Shown here: one piece after another, positions 26,231-35,120 of the stretch
How the letters are laid out: the number at the start of each line of letters is the position of its first letter
Numbering within the stretch: the stretch's first letter is position 1
Assembly: GCA_963727955.1 (NCBI GenBank)
Contig: CAVSII010000003.1
Coordinates: 248,001 to 312,000 of the forward strand
Direction: 5' to 3'
Origin: Bog-756 sp963727955
GTDB taxonomy: Bacteria > Actinomycetota > Acidimicrobiia > Acidimicrobiales > RAAP-2
DNA length: 64,000 nucleotides
Position numbers and translations under genes: made by a program
Notes under the pieces: generated by a model
What the model was told of the DNA's origin: nothing
Database searches by the model: none
Seen by the model: only the letters and a program-made list of their open reading frames with translations

Positions 26231-27994
26231 CTAGGCGGTGGCTGTGGCCCCGGCGTGGAGCAGGCCGAAGACGATCGAGTCGGACAGGGCCTGCCACGAG
26301 GCGGCAATGATGTTCTCCGATACCCCGATGGTGGTCCAGGTCCGGTTGCCGTCGGTCGAATCGATGAGCACCCTGGTCACCGAACCGGTGCCCCTGGCCG
26401 AGTCGAGCACACGGACCCGGTAGTCCACCAAGTGCATCCCGGAAAGAGACGGATAGTGGGACCCGATGGCGGCCCGTACGGCCCCGTCGAGGGCGTTGAC
26501 CGGGCCGTTCCCCTCGGCGGTGGCCACGATGCGTTGGTCACCGACCATGATCTTGACCGTGGCCTCGGTGGATAGCCCGTCGCCTTGATCGGCGATGACC
26601 CGGTAGGACTCGAGTTCGAAGAAGTCCTGCACCCATCCGGTCGAGCTCCTCAGCAGCAACTCGAGCGATCCGTCGGCCACCTCGAAGTGGTACCCCTCGT
26701 ACTCGAGACGCTTGAGCGAATCGAGAACGGCGGACATGGCGTCCGAGTCGAGGGTCAGGCCCAGTTCCTCGGCCTTGAGGGCGAGGGTCGATCGCCCGGC
26801 CATCTCCGACACCACGAAACGAGTGCCGTTGCCCACCAGGTCGGGAGTGATGTGCTCGTAGGCGTCCGACCGACGGGCGATGGCCGAGGTGTGCAGTCCC
26901 GCTTTATGGGCGAAGACCGACGTGCCCACAAAGGGCTGTTGAGGATTGGGGGCGATGTTGACCAGCTCGGCAATGTGGTGGGTCACCGGGGTGAGCAGGG
27001 TCAGCCGGTCGGAGGGGATGGTGTCGACCCGGAGCTTGAGGGCGAGGTCGGGGATGGCAGCCGAAAGATCGGTGTTGCCGGCACGTTCTCCGTAGCCGTT
27101 CACACATCCCTGCACGTGGGTTGCGCCCTGGGCCACGGCGGCCAACGAGTTGGCCACGGCGCACCCGCTGTCGTTGTGGAAGTGGACACCGACCTGGGTG
27201 GCGAAGCCCCCGAGGACGTGCCCGACGATGCGCTCGACCTCGTACGGCAGGGTGCCGCCGTTGGTGTCGCACAGCACCAGGGTCTCCGCCCCCGCCTCCT
27301 CGGCGGCCCGCAGGATGCGGGCGGCGAAGGCGGGATTGGCTTTGTACCCGTCGAAGAAGTGCTCCGCGTCGAGGAAGACCCGCATGTCGTTCTCCCGGAG
27401 AAAGGTGACCGAATCGGCCACCATGGCCACCGCTTCGTCGAGCGTGGTGCGAAGGGCATCGACCACGTGTACCTCTGACGATTTGGCCACGATGCAGACC
27501 GCCTCGGTCTGGGCGTTGACCAGATGGCGGAGGGTCTCGTCGACGTCAGCCTTGACCCCGGCCCGACGGGTGGACCCGAAGGCCACCAGAGTGGACCGGT
27601 GGAGGGAGAGCTCGGTCGGGGCCCGGGCAAAGAACTCGGCGTCCTTGGGGTTGGCCCCCGGCCACCCTCCTTCGATGAAGGTAACCCCCAGATGGTCGAG
27701 TTGCTCGGCCACCTTCAGCTTGTCGTCGACGGTCAGGGACAGGCCCTCCTGTTGCGACCCGTCCCGCAGGGTGGTGTCGAAGACGTCGACGGCATCGGGC
27801 AGGGCGGGTAGGTCGAAGTCATGTCCGCCGCTGGTCTCTGCCCCGTGGCCCTCCTTGCCCCGGGCGTGGGCATGCTGACCGGGGGTGAGCGGGTGGGTAT
27901 GGGTGACCCCGGTGCCGTGGGAGTGGGAGTGACCGGCGACAACCTGTCGCTGGCGGAACGACTCGTCGTTGAGAGTGGGGCCGTCACTCGACAT
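26231..27994 (-). CDS. cimA: (R)-citramalate synthase
   Basis: 587 residues. The HMGL-type catalytic domain starts with VFDTTLRDGSQQEGLSL (72-88), containing the metal-binding Asp and catalytic Arg, followed by FIEGGWPGANPKD. The C-terminal ~160 residues are a LeuA-type allosteric domain. The IEGGWPG variant marks the citramalate/homocitrate-like branch rather than LeuA. It condenses pyruvate with acetyl-CoA to start isoleucine synthesis. An unusual His-rich extension (nine His within residues 22-58) precedes the catalytic domain. The start overlaps the ilvE end by 11 bases, and the neighbours leuB and ilvE act in the same pathway. Confidence 0.92.
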   Translation of the reverse strand: MSSDGPTLNDESFRQRQVVAGHSHSHGTGVTHTHPLTPGQHAHARGKEGHGAETSGGHDFDLPALPDAVDVFDTTLRDGSQQEGLSLTVDDKLKVAEQLDHLGVTFIEGGWPGANPKDAEFFARAPTELSLHRSTLVAFGSTRRAGVKADVDETLRHLVNAQTEAVCIVAKSSEVHVVDALRTTLDEAVAMVADSVTFLRENDMRVFLDAEHFFDGYKANPAFAARILRAAEEAGAETLVLCDTNGGTLPYEVERIVGHVLGGFATQVGVHFHNDSGCAVANSLAAVAQGATHVQGCVNGYGERAGNTDLSAAIPDLALKLRVDTIPSDRLTLLTPVTHHIAELVNIAPNPQQPFVGTSVFAHKAGLHTSAIARRSDAYEHITPDLVGNGTRFVVSEMAGRSTLALKAEELGLTLDSDAMSAVLDSLKRLEYEGYHFEVADGSLELLLRSSTGWVQDFFELESYRVIADQGDGLSTEATVKIMVGDQRIVATAEGNGPVNALDGAVRAAIGSHYPSLSGMHLVDYRVRVLDSARGTGSVTRVLIDSTDGNRTWTTIGVSENIIAASWQALSDSIVFGLLHAGATATA

Positions 27995-28913
27995 AATCGA
28001 GCCAGTCCTTGTACTGGTCGACTTCCCCCCGCACGGTGGCGAAGTAGGCCTGCTGCAGCTTCTGGGTGATCGGGCCGGGCTTGCCGGTTCCCACCGCCCG
28101 GTCGTCCACCGACCGGATCGGCACCACTTCGGCGGCCGTGCCGGTCAGGAAAGCCTCGTCTGCGGTGTAGAGATCGGTGCGGATGATCGGTTCACTGTCC
28201 ACCGTGTAGCCCAAGTCGCGGGCGATGGTGGTGATCGACGCCTGGGTGATCCCCTCCAACGCTCCGCTGTCCGAGGTGGGGGGGGTGATCAGCCGTCCCT
28301 TTTGGACGATGAAGATGTTCTCGCCGGTGCACTCGCTGACCTTCCCGTCGGGGGCGAGCAGGATGGCCTCGTCGTAACCGGCCTTGAGCGCCTCGACCTT
28401 GGCCAGCGACGAGTTGATGTACATCCCGGTGCCCTTGGCCGCGGTAGGGACGGCGTTGGGGTCGTGCCGGCGCCATGAGCTGATCTTCATGGAGACGCCG
28501 TTGGTCAGCCCCTCGTCGCCCAGATAGGTCCCCCACGGCCAGGCGGCAATTGACACATTGACCGGACAGGGCATGGGGTTCAGGCCCATCTCGCCATAGC
28601 CCAGGTAGACGAGGGGACGGATGTAGCACCCGTCATCGAGACCGTTGACCCGGACCACGGTGCGGGTGGCGTCGATCAGGGCGTCGGCCGTGTAGGGGAC
28701 GTCGATCATGAACACCTTGGCCGAAACCAGGAGCCGCTCGATGTGCTCGCGCAGGCGGAACACCGCCACACCCCGCGAGGTGGGATAGGCGCGGATGCCT
28801 TCGAAGACGCCCGATCCGTAGTGCATGGTGTGGGTGAGCACGTGCACGGTGGCATCGGCCCAGTCGACCAGCTCACCATCCATCCAGATCTTTTCGGTGG
28901 GGGTCAGAGGCAT
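27984..28913 (-). CDS. ilvE: Branched-chain amino acid aminotransferase
   Basis: 309 residues, fold-type IV PLP enzyme. The PLP lysine is Lys160 in AAKGTGMYINS, and the phosphate-binding turn is in VSECTGENIFIVQ. The N-terminal GSGVFEGIRAY motif is typical of class IV BCATs. It interconverts Leu, Ile and Val with their 2-oxo acids using glutamate/2-oxoglutarate. It lies between leuB (4 bases upstream) and cimA (overlapping), so the three should be co-transcribed. Confidence 0.95.
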   Translation of the reverse strand: MPLTPTEKIWMDGELVDWADATVHVLTHTMHYGSGVFEGIRAYPTSRGVAVFRLREHIERLLVSAKVFMIDVPYTADALIDATRTVVRVNGLDDGCYIRPLVYLGYGEMGLNPMPCPVNVSIAAWPWGTYLGDEGLTNGVSMKISSWRRHDPNAVPTAAKGTGMYINSSLAKVEALKAGYDEAILLAPDGKVSECTGENIFIVQKGRLITPPTSDSGALEGITQASITTIARDLGYTVDSEPIIRTDLYTADEAFLTGTAAEVVPIRSVDDRAVGTGKPGPITQKLQQAYFATVRGEVDQYKDWLDYVE

Positions 28914-28916
28914 GGC

Positions 28917-29936
28917 TCAGAGCCTTTCTGCGATGGCATCGCCAATTGCGGCGGTGGTGAGTGAGGGATCGGGGTCGGATGCGATGAAATCGGCGACTGC
29001 CTGGGTGACCTTGTCGGCCGCCGAGCTCTCACCGAGGTGATCGAGCATCAGGGCGGCGGAGCGTATGGCGGCGGCCGGGTTGGCCTTTCCGGTGCCGGCG
29101 ATGTCGTGGGCCGCCCCGTGCACCGGCTCGAACAGGGAGGGGCCGGTGCGGTCCGGGTTGAGGTTGGCCGACGCGGCATACCCGATCCCCCCGGCTATGG
29201 CTCCGGCCAGGTCGGTGATGATGTCCCCGAAGAGGTTGTCGGTGACGATCACGTCATAACGAAGCGGATCCTCGACCAGGTAGATGCAGGTGGCATCGAC
29301 GTGGTTGTAGTCGCGGGTGACCAACGGATAGTCGGGGGAGATCTCGTTGACCGTGCGCTGCCAGAGGTCGCCGGCAAAGGTCAGCACGTTGGTCTTGTGG
29401 ACCAGGGTCAGGTGGTGACGGGGCCGTTCGGTGGCCAGGGCGAAGGCGAAGCGAGCACACCGCTCCACCCCGTGCCGGGTGTTGACCGATCCCTGGGTGG
29501 CCACCTCGTAAGGGGTCCCCCGCCGTAGGAAGCCGCCTTCGCCGGCGTACGTCCCTTCGGTGTTCTCGCGCACCACCACCAGATCGCACTCGGGCGCCGG
29601 GGCGCCGGGCACCCCGGTGAAAGGGCGCAGATTGACATAGAGGTCGAGTTCGAATCGCAGGCGGAGGAGCAGACCCCGCTCCAGGGCCCCCGGGGGGACG
29701 GCGTCGGATCCGACCGGCGGTCCCACCGCGCCCAGCAGGATGGCGTCCGTGCGCCGCAGCTCCTCGAGCACCGGATCGGGAAGGATCTCGCCGGTACGGA
29801 TGTAACGATCGGCACCCAGGTCATAATGGATGCATTCGAGGGAGACCCCGGCGGCCGCCACCACCTTGAGGGCCTCGGCCACCACCTCAGGGCCGATGCC
29901 GTCCCCTCCGATCACCCCCACTCTGTAGCTACTCAC
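28917..29936 (-). CDS. leuB: 3-isopropylmalate dehydrogenase
   Basis: 339 residues of the isocitrate/isopropylmalate dehydrogenase family. GDGIGPEVVAEALKV is at the N-terminus, the substrate loop has LRLRFELDLYVNLRPF, the metal-binding region is VTDNLFGDIITDLAGAIAGG, and NAD specificity sits in EPVHGAAHDIAGTGKANP. In leucine synthesis it oxidises and decarboxylates 3-isopropylmalate. The same enzyme can process methylmalate in the citramalate route, consistent with cimA in the operon. The start is GTG 29936 with AAGGA about eight bases before it. It is preceded by a 15-bp tandem repeat and a candidate attenuator. Confidence 0.93.
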   Translation of the reverse strand: MSSYRVGVIGGDGIGPEVVAEALKVVAAAGVSLECIHYDLGADRYIRTGEILPDPVLEELRRTDAILLGAVGPPVGSDAVPPGALERGLLLRLRFELDLYVNLRPFTGVPGAPAPECDLVVVRENTEGTYAGEGGFLRRGTPYEVATQGSVNTRHGVERCARFAFALATERPRHHLTLVHKTNVLTFAGDLWQRTVNEISPDYPLVTRDYNHVDATCIYLVEDPLRYDVIVTDNLFGDIITDLAGAIAGGIGYAASANLNPDRTGPSLFEPVHGAAHDIAGTGKANPAAAIRSAALMLDHLGESSAADKVTQAVADFIASDPDPSLTTAAIGDAIAERL

Positions 29937-29964
29937 TGTCGGGTTCCTTCGTCCGTATCCGTTT

Positions 29965-30039
29965 GTCTCGTCATGGTCTGTCTCGTCATGGTCTGTCTCG
30001 TCATGGTCTGTCTCGTCATGGTCTGTCTCGTCCTGGTCT
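29965..30039. repeat. Five tandem 15-bp repeats in the leuB leader
   Basis: The unit GTCTCGTCATGGTCT occurs at 29965, 29980, 29995, 30010 and, with one C change, 30025. It lies between the terminator hairpin (30129-30154) and the leuB start, in the 5' untranslated region. Read on the minus strand it would encode TRQTM repeats, but that frame has no independent support. Confidence 0.9.
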
Positions 30040-30128
30040 GTCCGTTTGTGTCGTCATACTTGTCTGGTCGTCCCGCCGGTACCCGGGCGGTCGTCGGTGA
30101 GGCCGTCGTCAGGTTGGTCTGCCAATTG

Positions 30129-30154
30129 AAAAACCGTCCACCAAGTGGACGGTC
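30129..30154 (-). terminator. Rho-independent terminator / candidate attenuator upstream of leuB
   Basis: On the minus strand ACCGTCCAC pairs perfectly with GTGGACGGT (9 bp, 3-base loop TTG), followed immediately by TTTTTC. It may end the usp transcript, or act as an attenuator for leuB-ilvE-cimA given the short V-I-I-I leader ORF ending 29 bases upstream. An alternative upstream hairpin GCGCATACC/GGTGTGTGC (with G-U pairs) lies between them. Confidence 0.8.
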
Positions 30155-30182
30155 GAAAGGCACACACCGGTCAGGTATGCGC

Positions 30183-30230
30183 CTAGTCGATAATGATTAC
30201 CTTTCCGGCGAATGCGGCCTCTGTCTCCAT
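30183..30230 (-). CDS. Candidate leader peptide rich in branched-chain codons
   Basis: A 15-codon ORF on the minus strand, METEAAFAGKVIIID then TAG. The run Val-Ile-Ile-Ile, including the GC-rich-genome-rare codon ATT, is what an ilv/leu attenuation peptide would carry. It sits 29 bases before the terminator hairpin and about 250 bases before leuB. A possible promoter (TTGACG at 30269-30264, GACACT at 30245-30240, 18-base spacer) would make its transcript nearly leaderless, which could explain the weak Shine-Dalgarno. A chance ORF cannot be excluded. Confidence 0.5.
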   Translation of the reverse strand: METEAAFAGKVIIID

Positions 30231-30239
30231 ACGCCATCC

Positions 30240-30269
30240 AGTGTCCCTTCTCCGAGGGGTGAACGTCAA
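30240..30269 (-). promoter_or_regulatory. Possible promoter for the leader peptide/leuB operon
   Basis: TTGACG (-35, five of six consensus bases) and GACACT (-10, three of six), 18 bases apart on the minus strand, end about ten bases before the leader-peptide ATG. The -10 is weak, so this is tentative. Confidence 0.3.
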
Positions 30270-30309
30270 CCCCGCCACAACCAACGGCAGGCGGGCCGGG
30301 GGCCGCTGC

Positions 30310-30735
30310 TCAGGTGGTCTTGGCCACCAGCACATGGCAGCCGGCCTTGTGAGCCACGCTGTTGGGGACTGAACCCAGTATCCGGCGGGTCCCCTGCATT
30401 CCCTTGCTGCCCACCACGATCAGGTCGGCCCCAACTTCATCGGCCACCCGCACGATGACATCGGCCGGGTTGCCCGATCCGGTATGGATCTCGACATCGA
30501 GCTCGTTGACATCCTCCACGATCCCCTCCAGCATGGCCTGGGCCGCCTCCTTCAGCTGGACGGCACGCGGTGACGGAGGTGAGACACTGGCCCCCCCCGA
30601 GGGCACAGCCGAGGTGTGGACCCCCACCACCACGTGGAGGGTGGAGCCGTTCTGACGGGCCAGCTGGGCGGCCAGGACGACGGCTTCGGCCGCCGTGTCG
30701 GATCCGTCGGTACCCACGACGATTTTCGAGAACAC
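30310..30735 (-). CDS. Universal stress protein, UspA family
   Basis: 141 residues, one Usp domain. It starts KIVVGTDGSDTAAEA, and the ATP-binding signature G-x2-G-x9-G-[ST] is seen as GSKGMQGTRRILGSVPNSV. Proteins with this motif bind ATP and contribute to stress survival; the partner is unknown. Start ATG 30735. It lies at the end of the conserved minus-strand block, and its own 3' region merges into the leuB leader. Confidence 0.93.
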   Translation of the reverse strand: MFSKIVVGTDGSDTAAEAVVLAAQLARQNGSTLHVVVGVHTSAVPSGGASVSPPSPRAVQLKEAAQAMLEGIVEDVNELDVEIHTGSGNPADVIVRVADEVGADLIVVGSKGMQGTRRILGSVPNSVAHKAGCHVLVAKTT

Positions 30736-30830
30736 GCCGGGCCTCCCCTTACGTCATCGCCCCCGGAATGGTGATGGTAGCGGACACCGACCCGTGGGGT
30801 TCCGCCGGGCTCTGCCGTCCCGCCCTCAGC

Positions 30831-32099
30831 TCAGGCCAGGGCCCGTCTACGCCACCTCATGAGCGGACGCTCGACCAGGAACCAACTGAGCAGGGCCACG
30901 CCGAAGATGATGGCCAGCCGGACCAGTTCGAGGGGCCAGTAGGACCAGCCGGTGGTCGAGGGGCTGAGGGCCACGTACACCGGCCAGTGCACCAGATAGA
31001 TGGTGTAGGTCAGATTGCCGACCAGAACGAACGGGGCCAGTCCCACGAAGCGAGAACCGAGCCCACCGGGACAGACCACGAAGTAGACGATGATCAGAGC
31101 CGAGGCCACGATGGAAACCGGAAGCCACCACAGGAGGGCCGGTCGGCTGTTGTAGGACACTTCTGCCGCCGTGGCCACCAGCACGCCGGTCGAAGCCAGG
31201 GCCAGCACCGCCGTGGTCCAGCGCAGCCACGGGGAGGGCCGGTTGAGGTGCCCACCGGTGGCGATCAGTCCGAGGAGGCACCCGAAGAAGAGGGCGTCGA
31301 TCCGGGTGCCGAAGCTGAAATAGACCTGATTGGCCAGGGTCTGGGTGAAGTGGGGGGCTGTCACGATCGACCAGGAGGCGTAGACGATGCTGGCCACCAG
31401 TCCGGAGACGGCCACGGCGTAGGCGGCGGCGCGTTTGCCCACCCCGATGGCCACCAGCAGCAGAAGCGACCACACCACGTAGAACTGTTCCTCGATCGAA
31501 AGTGACCAGGCCTGGGCCAAGTAGCCGAGGAAGGGCTCGTGCCCGGACGCCGACCGGAAGTCGGCGTAGTAGAAGACGGCGGCCAGCACGTCACCCCAGA
31601 CACGGGGTCCGGCGTCGGGCACGAAAACGAATGCGGCGTAGATGCCGAGCAGGGCGACGGTGATGAACAGCGGGGGCAGGAGCCGGAGGGCCCGCCGTGC
31701 ATAGAAATGACCGATGTTGATCCTGCCTGTTCGCCGGTGCTCGCCCATGAGCATCGAGGTGATGAGGAAGCCGCTCAGAACGAAGAAGGCCGAAATGGTC
31801 GACCACGCACCAGGCAGGGTCTTGAAGTTGGAGTGGTAGATGAGGATGGTGATGATGATGAAGGCGCGCATACCGGTCAGTGGCGGCCGGTTGCCCAGAT
31901 GGAAGACGGCCTCATGGTCGCCGGAATCTGGGTCGGCGGGCTCCGGTTCACCCGAATCGGGGTGTCCCGAATCAGGAGCGTCCGCGTTCTCTCCTTCGGT
32001 AGTCACCGGTGGGTCGACGGTCGGCTGGGGGCTCATCACCGCCCCCGCTGGCGACACGCCTGTCGAAGCAGGTGGGCCGTCCGCCTGCATCTCGGTCAT
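30831..32099 (-). CDS. Acyltransferase 3 (OafA/YrhL-like) integral membrane protein
   Basis: About 422 residues from ATG 32099, which overlaps the stop of the tsaC gene as ATGA; the frame opens further upstream at 32177. After a ~65-residue hydrophilic Pro/Asp/Glu tail come MRAFIIITILIYHSNF (motif with catalytic His), ISAFFVLSGFLITSML, then FYARRALRLLPPL (R-x10-H/R family motif) and about ten membrane helices, with SIEEQFYVVWSLLLL. These proteins acylate sugars or lipids at the membrane. The substrate is unknown. Overlap with tsaC suggests co-transcription only. Confidence 0.9.
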   Translation of the reverse strand: MTEMQADGPPASTGVSPAGAVMSPQPTVDPPVTTEGENADAPDSGHPDSGEPEPADPDSGDHEAVFHLGNRPPLTGMRAFIIITILIYHSNFKTLPGAWSTISAFFVLSGFLITSMLMGEHRRTGRINIGHFYARRALRLLPPLFITVALLGIYAAFVFVPDAGPRVWGDVLAAVFYYADFRSASGHEPFLGYLAQAWSLSIEEQFYVVWSLLLLVAIGVGKRAAAYAVAVSGLVASIVYASWSIVTAPHFTQTLANQVYFSFGTRIDALFFGCLLGLIATGGHLNRPSPWLRWTTAVLALASTGVLVATAAEVSYNSRPALLWWLPVSIVASALIIVYFVVCPGGLGSRFVGLAPFVLVGNLTYTIYLVHWPVYVALSPSTTGWSYWPLELVRLAIIFGVALLSWFLVERPLMRWRRRALA

Positions 32100-32761
32100 G
32101 GTCGGCGGCCAGCGGCTGTCGGGCCGGACAGCGCCGTCACGATGTCTTCCCAGGCCACCGTCCCCTGACGCAGACACCGGACGGTGGGGCCGAGGCAGTC
32201 CGCCACGGTCGAGGGTGAGCGGTCACAGGTCCCCCCGTCGACGATGAGGGCGGGTCCGGCCCCGTCGGCAAAGGCTCGGGCCACCTGCCCGGCCGTGGTG
32301 GCCGGCACCGAGCCGTGCCGGTTGGCACTGGTCACAGCCAGGGGTCCCACCTCGGCACACACGGCCAGGACCACCGGGTGGTCGGGCCACCGTATGCCGA
32401 TCGATGGGCGGGCCGAAGGACGTCCCCCGAGGTCGACGGTGAACCCGGCCGCCCGCGGTACGACCAGGGTCAGGGGGCCGGGCCAGAACCGGTCGGCCAG
32501 GGTGGCCGCCGGCCCGACGTCGAGGTCGGCCACCAGTCCGGCCTGTGCCCGAGACCCGATCAAAACGGGCACCGGCACATCGGCCGGACGGGCTTTCATC
32601 GAGAACAGCTGCCCCAGTGCTCCGGGGCGGGCCGGGTCGACGGCCAGCCCGTAGACGGTGTCGGTGGGTAGGGCCACCACCGACCCGGCCAGGAGCGCCT
32701 CGACAGCGCAGCTGACGGCGCCCGGGCCGGCTGGGATCACCGGTGGGTTCACCGACGGCAC
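32096..32761 (-). CDS. L-threonylcarbamoyladenylate synthase (Sua5/YrdC)
   Basis: 221 residues, a YrdC-domain-only form. Key pieces are ALPTDTVYGLAVDP, then FSMKARPADVPVPVLI, then WPGPLTLVVPR, then SIGIRWPDHPV and GPLAVTSANRHG. The enzyme makes threonylcarbamoyl-AMP from Thr, bicarbonate and ATP for tRNA t6A37. The start overlaps the prmC end by 13 bases. The placement after prfA-prmC is a widely conserved bacterial gene order, which supports the assignment. Confidence 0.92.
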   Translation of the reverse strand: MPSVNPPVIPAGPGAVSCAVEALLAGSVVALPTDTVYGLAVDPARPGALGQLFSMKARPADVPVPVLIGSRAQAGLVADLDVGPAATLADRFWPGPLTLVVPRAAGFTVDLGGRPSARPSIGIRWPDHPVVLAVCAEVGPLAVTSANRHGSVPATTAGQVARAFADGAGPALIVDGGTCDRSPSTVADCLGPTVRCLRQGTVAWEDIVTALSGPTAAGRRP

Positions 32762-33633
32762 CGGGCCACCAGCATGCGGAGCCGACCAGCCAGATCGCCT
32801 TCGGCCCGGGCCTCGTCGAACCCGGCACGACGGGCGGCATCCACCGCGGCAACCGCCTGACGGGGGTCGATCTCGACGATCAGGACCCCGGGCCGTCGCA
32901 GCCAGCCGGGCGCTTCGGCCACGATGGTCTCGACCGCGGCCATGCCAGCCACGCCTCCGTTACCGTCCGGGGCCACCAAGGCCTCGACCGGCTCCCAGCA
33001 CCGCACCGACGCATCGAGCCCGGGGAACTCGGATTCGGCCACGTAAGGAGGGTTGGACACCACCAGGTCGAAACGGCCGCGCAGCTCGACGGGAAGAGGC
33101 TCGAACCACGAGCCCTCGACCATCCTCACCCGCTCCGATCCGACCGGATCGGTGACGGCCAGGTCGCAGACGTTCTCACGCGCCACTTCCAGCGCGTCGG
33201 GGGAGCTGTCGGTGGCCCATACCTCGAGACCGGGGCAGAAAGAGCCGCCCTCGGTGGCCAGGGCCAGGGCGATAGCCCCCGAGCCGGTGCCCAGGTCGAC
33301 GCACAACCGGTGACGCTCGGATGGTGGTTCGGACTGATCGCCCTCTTGGCCCAGGCGGGCCAGCTCGGAGAGAGCCACCTCGACCACCTGCTCGGTTTCG
33401 GGGCGGGGGATGAGCACCCGCGGGTCGACCCGCAGCTCGATCGATCGGAAGGGCCAGCGGCCGAGCACGTATTGGAGAGGCTCACCGGCCAGCCGCCGGT
33501 CGACGAGTGCCTCGGCGCCGGCCACCCCGGCATGGTCGACGATCCACCGGGCCTCCTGATCGGACCCCAGACGGTCAGCTATGGCCGCCACCACACGGGC
33601 CCGTTCGGACCGGAGGTCGGGCGGCCCCGTCAT
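32749..33633 (-). CDS. prmC: Peptide chain release factor glutamine methyltransferase
   Basis: 294 residues. It has an N-terminal helical recognition domain (residues ~1-95), the SAM motif LCVDLGTGSGAIALALA, the acidic WATDSSPDALEVAREN, and the catalytic NPPY in DLVVSNPPYVAESE. PrmC N5-methylates Gln of the GGQ motif in RF1/RF2. It is three bases downstream of prfA, its substrate gene. Confidence 0.95.
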   Translation of the reverse strand: MTGPPDLRSERARVVAAIADRLGSDQEARWIVDHAGVAGAEALVDRRLAGEPLQYVLGRWPFRSIELRVDPRVLIPRPETEQVVEVALSELARLGQEGDQSEPPSERHRLCVDLGTGSGAIALALATEGGSFCPGLEVWATDSSPDALEVARENVCDLAVTDPVGSERVRMVEGSWFEPLPVELRGRFDLVVSNPPYVAESEFPGLDASVRCWEPVEALVAPDGNGGVAGMAAVETIVAEAPGWLRRPGVLIVEIDPRQAVAAVDAARRAGFDEARAEGDLAGRLRMLVARCRR

Positions 33634-33636
33634 CGA

Positions 33637-34701
<1,065 letters not shown>

Positions 34702-34786
34702 GAGCCAAGGGTAGCGTCACCGCCCCGGAGGCAACTGCCCCGGCGAGGAGACCACCGGTCCCCCGCCGGACGGGCGGGAGCGGCGA

Positions 34787-35023
34787 TCAGGAAGCCGGCG
34801 GAGGCGTCGTCTTCTTGCGCGAGCCGGACTTGGCGTAGCGGCGCTGGAAGCGCTCGACCCGCCCACCCGAGTCCACCAGCTTCTGCTTGCCGGTGAAGAA
34901 GGGATGGCACTCGTTGCACAGCTCGAGATGGATATCCGACCTGGTCGACCGGGTGGCGAAGGTGTTACCGCACGAGCAGTGCACGGTCGCCTCGACATAG
35001 CTTGGGTGGATATCGGTCTTCAT
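34787..35023 (-). CDS. rpmE: 50S ribosomal protein bL31, zinc-binding form
   Basis: 78 residues from ATG 35023, with AGGAG about seven bases upstream. KTDIHPSYVEATVHCSCGNT holds the first cysteine pair (CSC) and LCNECHPFFTGKQ the second (CxxC), so it is the C+ zinc form. The C-terminal tail GSRKKTTPPPAS is a species-level extension. It lies between rho and prfA, as in many actinobacteria. Confidence 0.97.
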   Translation of the reverse strand: MKTDIHPSYVEATVHCSCGNTFATRSTRSDIHLELCNECHPFFTGKQKLVDSGGRVERFQRRYAKSGSRKKTTPPPAS

Positions 35024-35120
35024 GGGGTTCTCCTGTGGATGCGGCACCGGACCGGACCGGCCTCGCAGCGGTTTGAGTGTAACGGAAGGGGCCGAAGAGC
35101 CGTTCACCGGCGCCCCGGGG

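Noticed and set aside
29965..30039. CRISPR or satellite gene encoding TRQTM repeats
   Set aside because: There are no spacers, the frame has no start support and it lies in a leader region.
30129..30309. T-box riboswitch upstream of leuB
   Set aside because: No T-box core sequence (GGGTGGNACCGCG-like) was found; a leader peptide with Ile codons fits better.
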